DNA from: an archaeon
GTDB taxonomy: Archaea; Thermoproteota; Nitrososphaeria; Conexivisphaerales; UBA164
Length of the DNA stretch: 64,000 bases
NCBI GenBank assembly: GCA_021792955.1
Contig: JAJYTP010000001.1
Span: 67,044 to 131,043, forward strand
Reading direction: 5' to 3'
Numbering within the stretch: the first letter of the stretch is position 1; every line of letters starts with the position of its first letter. Positions 59,118 to 64,000 of this stretch are shown piece by piece. The translations under genes and the position numbers were made by a program. The notes beneath the pieces were generated by a model that made no database searches, was not told where the DNA came from, and saw nothing but the letters and a program-made list of their open reading frames with translations.

Positions 59118-59846
59118 ATGTCCATCAGGAAGGCTACGACGGATGACCTGATCAGGGTGCTGACCCTGGACAGGCCTGGAGATGTTGAGGAACTCAAGCT
59201 GATGGCGGCGGAGATCGATAACGACACGGGCAGGTCGGTGTATAAGGCCATCTACGAAGGAGCGGAGACGGTTTCTGACATAGCAAGGGAGCTCGATATA
59301 TCCATGCAGCTGGTCACCTACCACCTGGAGAAGCTCCTGATGGCCAACCTCATAGAGGAGAGGGGGGATGGGAGCTGGATAAGCCAGAAGGGGAAGAGGG
59401 TGGTGCACTATGTGCCCAGCAGGGCCGCGGTGATCATAGCCCCGTCGCTTGAAGGATTAAGGAAGGAGGGTGAGGAAAGGGTCAGGACCGCGTTCGGGTC
59501 CATCGTGAAGAAGCTGTTCTATTCGGCGGTGATCGGCGCAGCCTCGTTCCTGGCGCTCAACAGGGGCATCGCGGCCCTGTACTACTCCCTTGTTCAGCCC
59601 ATAGCTACTGCACCGACCACGAAAGGGACGACGGTTTCCGGAACCGGCTTTACAAGCGCCAGCACCCTGAACTACATACTTGGCAGCGGCACGGGCCTTT
59701 CAAACGCACCTCCCCCGCTGCCGCTGCTGTTCGCCGTGATCATCCCTCTGACGGTGGGAATCGCCGTCGCCTACCTCTCCTTCAGGTGGTTCAGCAGGAG
59801 GCCTGAAAGAAAAGAAGGAGTTCCGGCACCTTCAACCAGGGCATAG
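59118..59846 (+). CDS. Winged-helix regulator with C-terminal membrane segments
   Basis: The 242-residue protein has an ArsR/HTH_20-type winged helix (SDIARELDISMQLVTYHLEK, residues ~50-70) and a wing, then two hydrophobic segments (KKLFYSAVIGAASFLAL and LLFAVIIPLTVGIAVAYLSF) around a Thr/Ser/Gly-rich loop that probably faces outside. It may sense a surface signal and act directly on DNA, plausibly on the adjacent duplicated control region. TATA-like GGTTATATCCC lies about 30 nt upstream. Confidence 0.78.
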   Translation: MSIRKATTDDLIRVLTLDRPGDVEELKLMAAEIDNDTGRSVYKAIYEGAETVSDIARELDISMQLVTYHLEKLLMANLIEERGDGSWISQKGKRVVHYVPSRAAVIIAPSLEGLRKEGEERVRTAFGSIVKKLFYSAVIGAASFLALNRGIAALYYSLVQPIATAPTTKGTTVSGTGFTSASTLNYILGSGTGLSNAPPPLPLLFAVIIPLTVGIAVAYLSFRWFSRRPERKEGVPAPSTRA

Positions 59847-60247
59847 CATTGCGAAGTGAACTGGCCTTTGTATCGCCAAATGCAATATTTCAACGGGTTG
59901 TATCATAGGAAAGGGAACCACGCCGATGACAATAAACAGCGTAATGGCTAAAGGATGGTCACCGTCGACATTACTCAGTTGGGAGCGTAGTCCTGAGAAC
60001 GTCATAGGCTGGTGCGTAAGGGTTATCAAGAAAAGGGAAAGATCTGGAAATCGCAACATCTTAACTGACTAGAATAATAAATTGATTATGGTACGTGCAA
60101 AGTTCAATCAATTGGCGCAAATGGCTTTGAAAGGACCTTACACCATCATTCTAGCCTGGTTACTCCATATTCGGGAAACGGTAAGCGAACAGGCGAAGCG
60201 CATCCCGGTGATTCCGGTTTTGATAGATCGCACGTAATATTATTTTC
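59847..60247. other. Gap with two short open frames
   Basis: One plus-strand frame of 49 codons (60088-60237, starts MVRAKFNQLAQMALKG) and another at 59927-60070 (starts MTINSVMAKGWSPSTL) look protein-like but match nothing I recognise. They may be remnants or small genes; neither has a well-placed TATA box. Confidence 0.35.
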
Positions 60248-60589
60248 TTAAACGGTAAGGATAGTGGTTTTATCGGGCGGTGACACCTTCTGCCTGGACG
60301 ACGGCAGGCTTGACGCCCTCTTAACCAAGTTAAACATCCTTTCGATGTTCTGGGGCACGTTTATTTCCTTGACCGCCTTTGGGCTTATGCCTTTCCTCAG
60401 GAGATATTGGTGCGCGAATGACCTTGAAATTGAGGTAACTCCAGCGAAATCAATGATTACGGCGCTTATGTTATCTCGCTCCAACTCATCGAAGAAATCA
60501 TCCGCGTTCTGTCTCAATATCAGGTTTGGGGCTACGGCCTCGTTAATGCTCACCCTCCTGTATGCCTTATCCACACCGCTGAACTTCAA
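60248..60589 (-). CDS. STAS-like (DUF4325) protein
   Basis: The 113-residue protein has the DUF4325 pattern: RRVSINEAVAPNLILRQNAD, VIIDFAGVTSISRSFAHQYL and a C-terminal helix (IERMFNLVKRASS). The fold resembles anti-sigma-factor antagonists. It starts at TTG 60589 with a GAGGT ... GGGGGT ribosome-binding region. It follows a GHKL ATPase gene on the same strand; the pair is a recurrent two-gene module. Confidence 0.8.
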   Translation of the reverse strand: MKFSGVDKAYRRVSINEAVAPNLILRQNADDFFDELERDNISAVIIDFAGVTSISRSFAHQYLLRKGISPKAVKEINVPQNIERMFNLVKRASSLPSSRQKVSPPDKTTILTV

Positions 60590-60642
60590 TATGATTACCC
60601 CCTTTACCTCTTTTCAAACATCCGTACCGCCATATATTAAAC

Positions 60643-61446
60643 TTACTGGAGATACCTGTAGATATCTATCCTGGGTGAATTAAGGGGGATCCGTAAGCTG
60701 ATCAATGTGCCCCTTAGGTGGTGCGCCTTATGCAGCAGGTAGGGCTGGCGCAGGCCTGGGTTAATGTATATCGCACCATATCCAGAGACTATCAATACGT
60801 CACCGCCCAGCGCCTTGGCTATGCTGATGGAAGAACTCAAGCCATATCCCCGCTGTTCGCCACCTTTGCTCGTTGCGCCCTTCGTAGCCTGATCTATGGC
60901 CTCCCAATTGTTTCTATCCGTAAAATTGGCTTTCATGTTCTTATTGAAGCTCCCAGCTATGGTTATACCATCATCCAGGAAGCCAAGCTCTACAAATCCT
61001 TGATTCCTGTAGTATTGAGCCATGGTATAGGCATACTTGAATTCCGAATGCTGGTAGATGTTATCTATCAATTCAAACATGAGATACCGATACGCATCGA
61101 GGTTCACCTTTAGCATGGCCGAATTGTCCAGTAAGTGGTAAAGCGGCTGAAGCGTACTATCGACCATCTTGATATCCTGAGGCAAACGCACTAAGGGCAG
61201 GTAGGACTTGCCCAGGACCGGCTTATCCGTATTCTCAATCATGTAATTTATGTAACCGGCAAGGTTTGAATTCGGCGTATGAAGTGTCGCATGAGCCTTT
61301 CTCATATGGATTAATAATGGAAGCAGGGTCGTAGGGAAGATGAACTGGGCATCCAAGCTTAGCTTTCCCGTATCCTGATGCTTTCGCTTACACTCACAAA
61401 AGAGCAAATAATTTTTCAACAGCTGAGGGTACTCATGATTGGCCAA
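60643..61446 (-). CDS. GHKL-type ATPase, partner of the STAS-like protein
   Basis: The 267-residue protein carries the N-box YLMFELIDNIYQHSE near residue 120, the G1-like GFLDDGITIAGSF and a G2-like GGEQRGYGLSSSISIAKALGG, followed by GTLISLRIPL. This is the histidine-kinase/Hsp90-like ATP-binding fold without a phospho-acceptor domain. Start TTG 61446; a TATA-like CTTATTAATGG about 25-30 nt upstream suggests a leaderless mRNA. With DUF4325 it may form a switch resembling anti-sigma kinase/antagonist pairs. Confidence 0.8.
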   Translation of the reverse strand: MANHEYPQLLKNYLLFCECKRKHQDTGKLSLDAQFIFPTTLLPLLIHMRKAHATLHTPNSNLAGYINYMIENTDKPVLGKSYLPLVRLPQDIKMVDSTLQPLYHLLDNSAMLKVNLDAYRYLMFELIDNIYQHSEFKYAYTMAQYYRNQGFVELGFLDDGITIAGSFNKNMKANFTDRNNWEAIDQATKGATSKGGEQRGYGLSSSISIAKALGGDVLIVSGYGAIYINPGLRQPYLLHKAHHLRGTLISLRIPLNSPRIDIYRYLQ

Positions 61447-61768
61447 TTGTATATCGAAGGGGGGGAGCCATTAATAAGCTGTGCGTGAGAGCGGCGTCAG
61501 GTTCTACGATATATGAAAATCGGTCCTGGCTTGCATGAATTCAGCAGACCGTTTACAGGGCTGAACTCCTAAAGGTGGCGGGCAGATGATATAGCTACAG
61601 GAGGCATACCGTTCATTGACGTGCAGGCTCCAGTTTTATGGGTGGTATGGCGGTCCATGACCAGGCTGCCATGAAAGTACATGCGGCCTAAAGTACGAGA
61701 GGCATATAATGTGCCTCATGTTTCGTATTCTAAAGGCGCGTCGCCGTGGGAAGCGATCGCCAAGGATG
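61447..61768. other. 322-bp gap with a possible transposase scrap
   Basis: A plus-strand frame ending at about 61807 reads RPKVREAYNVPHVSYSKG and ASPWEAIAKDAIRWYLAN. It could be the N-terminal part of a transposase of unknown family. No start signal or continuation is visible. Confidence 0.3.
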
Positions 61769-62251
61769 CTATACGGTGGTATCTGGCGAACCGATATTCC
61801 CGCCGCTAGCCCGCTGGTAGAACGAAGTCTGTGTATGCATCACGGACCCGTTATTTTCGATGGTGGACACAAAGTCCCAGTAATATGTGCCGTACGGCGC
61901 ATATATAATATAGCCATAGAATGACTGGTTGCCAGAATATCCCATATTAGCACCCAGAGAAGAAGGCCCGTACTCCTGATAAAGCGTCTGGAAGGTCGCA
62001 TTATGAACCAGAGCATTCCATTGGGAATTGGTTATAGGGATAGGCCAATTGGTTAGTACAGATATATTTATGAAAGTCGAAACCAGCGGGATGACCGGAG
62101 CTGTGGTTACGCTATTACTTGAAACGGATGAATTGGGGGTAGCTAGGCTTGCCACGGCGTGTGCTGTCGGTATGCCGCCAACTGATGGTACTACGAACAT
62201 AAGGCACAGCAAAGCGACAAGCAGAATTGATTTTGAACACCTCATCGTCAT
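61769..62251 (-). CDS. Secreted protein with signal peptide
   Basis: The 160-residue product has a clear signal peptide (SILLVALLCLMFVVPSVGG, then THAVA) and a mature part rich in Asn, Ser, Thr and Tyr with potential N-glycosylation sequons. Not recognised. Its TATA (GTAAATAGC) about 28 nt upstream of ATG 62251 lies in copy 2 of the duplicated control region. It may be a surface or pilus-associated protein. Confidence 0.7.
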   Translation of the reverse strand: MTMRCSKSILLVALLCLMFVVPSVGGIPTAHAVASLATPNSSVSSNSVTTAPVIPLVSTFINISVLTNWPIPITNSQWNALVHNATFQTLYQEYGPSSLGANMGYSGNQSFYGYIIYAPYGTYYWDFVSTIENNGSVMHTQTSFYQRASGGNIGSPDTTV

Positions 62252-62272
62252 TACTGGCCTTCTATAGCCGGG

Positions 62273-62373
62273 ACGCTATTTACGTTTAGCTGAAACGGCC
62301 ATTTTACCTATGATCTATTGAAAAAATGAAAGGGGGTGAATTTTTGATAGGTAAAATCCCGGTTTGAGCAATG
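62273..62373. repeat. Duplicated divergent control region, copy 2
   Basis: This matches 58984-59083 over about 100 bp. Again it separates a minus-strand secreted-protein gene from a plus-strand membrane-protein gene. The plus gene's TATA (GAATTTAAGGC, 62373-62383) lies at its right edge. Confidence 0.85.
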
Positions 62374-62402
62374 AATTTAAGGCTAGAAATGGCGTATAGC
62401 CC

Positions 62403-63133
62403 ATGCGAAGGCAGCTCCTCGCCCTGATCATAGCTATCGTCGTCGGCCTGGTGGCAATAGTGGCGCCTCTGGCATACTATCACTACTACTACTACTACTA
62501 TCGACAGCCCACAGAGCCGGCGGGGGGAGGGGAGCTATGTGGCAGTCTGTGACTTTACCAGACGGGCTCAAGATGTACCTGAACATAACCCCGAGCAGGA
62601 CAGCGCAGCTTGAATATATGACGATCAACATATCGATCATAAACCCGACGGCGCATACTGTTACTATAGACGCGGCTCAGGACTGGCCCATAAATGGGAC
62701 CGCACTGGGTCCCTGTGGAACCGGCGGCCTCCCTATGGGCATAGCCGTCTACGATGGTTATTACACGGGTTCCAACATTACGGCGGCTGGGACACCCCTC
62801 GCCGTGTTCGAGCCGGGCGTCTATGCCTGCATAAGCGTCTATGTCAGGAGCTTTGTGTTTTCACCCTACGGATCTTCGTCCACCCAGAGATCGGGCACAA
62901 ACGGCTCCTTCCATGTGGGTTCATACAGCCTGTCATATCACTTTGTTTTGAGCGGCTTCTGGGTGGGCCAGGGCAACAGCTCCAGCCCGGCCGTCCTCGA
63001 ACCATTTCAACCGGGCCCCTACACCGTTGTAGGCGCGAATGAATGGGGCCAGCTGGTGCTCCTCCATTTCAGAATTGAAGGCGTTTCCGATAGCAATAGC
63101 ACATTTACAGTGACGGGGGGCCAGGACAGCTAA
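62403..63133 (+). pseudogene. Membrane-anchored exported protein, split by a frameshift at a G-run
   Basis: ATG 62403 encodes a signal anchor (LLALIIAIVVGLVAIVAPLA), a tract of tyrosines encoded by TAC repeats (62482-62500), then stops at 62552. From 62537 a second frame encodes a 198-residue Asn/Ser/Thr-rich domain without a signal (SVTLPDGLKMYLNITPSRTA to VTGGQDS). One added base in the G-run at 62522-62532 would fuse them. Alternatively the second frame starts by itself at ATG 62537 behind GGAGGGGAG. A TATA box is about 25 nt before 62403. Confidence 0.65.
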
Positions 63134-63140
63134 ATGGGCA

Positions 63141-63830
63141 TCAGGCCTTCAGGAAGAGCTCCTCAGCCAGCAGCAGCGTATCATGCACATCTCCTTCGAT
63201 GTACTCCCTGAACCGTTCCCTGTCGTTCATCCAGAGGTAATGGATTGCCTCCCATTTGTTAAGCTGTCGTTCTTTCATGAGGCTCGAGACTATGTATTTC
63301 GCGTTCCTGAACGGCAGGCCATGGAACCTTACGTGCTGGATAGCCGCTTCAAGGGACAGGAAGTGGGGCGGCGCCCTGTCGACCCTGGCGATTTCGAACC
63401 TGACCGGGTCGATGAGGTCTATGACATACGCCCTCCTGAGCGTGTCCCTGAGGGCCCAGTACCCGGAAAGGTACTTCCCATCCTTCCTGAACCTTTCGTC
63501 GAGCAATCGCAGCTTTACCGACAGGATGGGTAGGTCAAAGTCGCTTATGCCGTATCCCAGGAGGACAAGAGGCCTGTTCTGTTCACAGTACGGGCCGAAC
63601 CTGCTGAAGATGGCCTCGAATTCCTGTTCCTCGGTCTCCTCCTTGACTATGAAATCGGATACCTCGATGCCGCCGGCGCCCCTCCTGGCCACGGAGAGGC
63701 TTAGCATTGCCCTGCTAGGGTCATAGGGCGTTTCCAGGCTCGCCTCGATGTCGAGGGACACCACCCTGTTCCATGCATCGTTCCTGCGGAGGTAGTCAAC
63801 CACCGCCCGCTGGAGGTCGTCGTAATTCAT
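63141..63830 (-). CDS. Predicted DEDD-family 3'-5' exonuclease (RNase H-like)
   Basis: The 229-residue protein has DEDD motifs: VVSLDIEAS near residue 23, LLGYGISDFDLPIL near residue 90 and YIEGDVHDTLLLAEE near the C-terminus. It resembles the stand-alone exonuclease domain of family B DNA polymerases. It may act in DNA or RNA trimming. A TATA-like CTTAATAGC lies about 27 nt upstream of the ATG at 63830. Confidence 0.8.
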   Translation of the reverse strand: MNYDDLQRAVVDYLRRNDAWNRVVSLDIEASLETPYDPSRAMLSLSVARRGAGGIEVSDFIVKEETEEQEFEAIFSRFGPYCEQNRPLVLLGYGISDFDLPILSVKLRLLDERFRKDGKYLSGYWALRDTLRRAYVIDLIDPVRFEIARVDRAPPHFLSLEAAIQHVRFHGLPFRNAKYIVSSLMKERQLNKWEAIHYLWMNDRERFREYIEGDVHDTLLLAEELFLKA

Positions 63831-64000
63831 GCCACGACTAACGGCACTCCAGCTATTAAGCGTTGCAGAAAGCTCGGCCGTGATGTAACGGCGCCCTCCA
63901 AACCCGGATATTGTTGATCCCCATATGCAGGCCGAATTCGGCTAATCGGTAGCTGGAAATTAACCAGTATTAGACCACCATGTGTGGCCCTTCGGAACGG
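63831..64000. other. Right edge of window, no gene recognised
   Basis: Only the promoter of the exonuclease gene (63855-63863) is evident. No open frame of note is seen. Confidence 0.5.

Overview
The window is a piece of an archaeal chromosome, most likely from the Thermoplasmata (Thermoplasmatales-like euryarchaea). Pointers are the archaeal ribosomal-protein cluster with Rnp1, eS4, eL32, eL19, SecY, AdkA and a DUF106 protein; archaeal DnaG, RtcB, Trm1 and archaeal-type PEP carboxylase; TATA boxes about 25 nt before many starts (leaderless mRNAs); frequent TTG and GTG starts; and a tRNA whose insertions fit bulge-helix-bulge introns. G+C looks above half by eye. The genus cannot be named from this.

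Layout. 0.0-20 kb is housekeeping: a ClC channel, a dihydropteroate synthase, a tungstate/molybdate-type ABC transporter, nucleoside hydrolase with a YbaK-type deacylase, a tRNA thiolase, surface-glycan genes (GPT transferase, acetyltransferase, DUF354), PEP carboxylase, Hsp20, Trm1, two tRNAs, acylphosphatase, RtcB and a cyclic amidohydrolase. 20-23.5 kb carries DnaG, a YchF-like GTPase and a flavin reductase. 23.7-33.9 kb is a tightly overlapped ribosomal operon from uL22 to SecY, AdkA and DUF106, without L3/L4/L23/L2/S19 upstream. Prs, tRNA-Pro, HtpX and an intron-bearing tRNA-Met follow.

36.2-56.2 kb is an integrated mobile element of conjugative type. It has VirB6-, VirB4-, VirB3/PrgI-, VirB2- and VirB11-like proteins, a HerA/VirD4-like ATPase with extra nuclease-like and winged-helix domains, a ParB-like protein, an orphan DNA methyltransferase and small regulators. 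Ten near-palindromic TATA sites (CTTAAAAGG or TTTAAAAGG, either orientation) lie about 20-29 nt before the start codons of its genes. Two of these sites serve divergent gene pairs. One intergenic stretch has a long inverted repeat followed by three 10-bp iterons at exact 22-bp spacing. Cargo genes in the middle (LLM-family oxidoreductase, hemerythrin, DUF488, zinc-ribbon membrane protein) use different TATA boxes. No integrase or ParA is visible, and no right attachment site was found.

56.2-64 kb is a decaying accessory zone. It holds an IS110-type transposase remnant, two secreted-protein loci that share a duplicated ~100-bp divergent control region (one gene broken by a stop plus a 20-bp tandem duplication, another by a frameshift at a G-run), a membrane-anchored winged-helix regulator, a GHKL-ATPase/STAS-like gene pair and a DEDD-type exonuclease. 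A dead VapBC pair lies at 48.9-49.2 kb inside the element.
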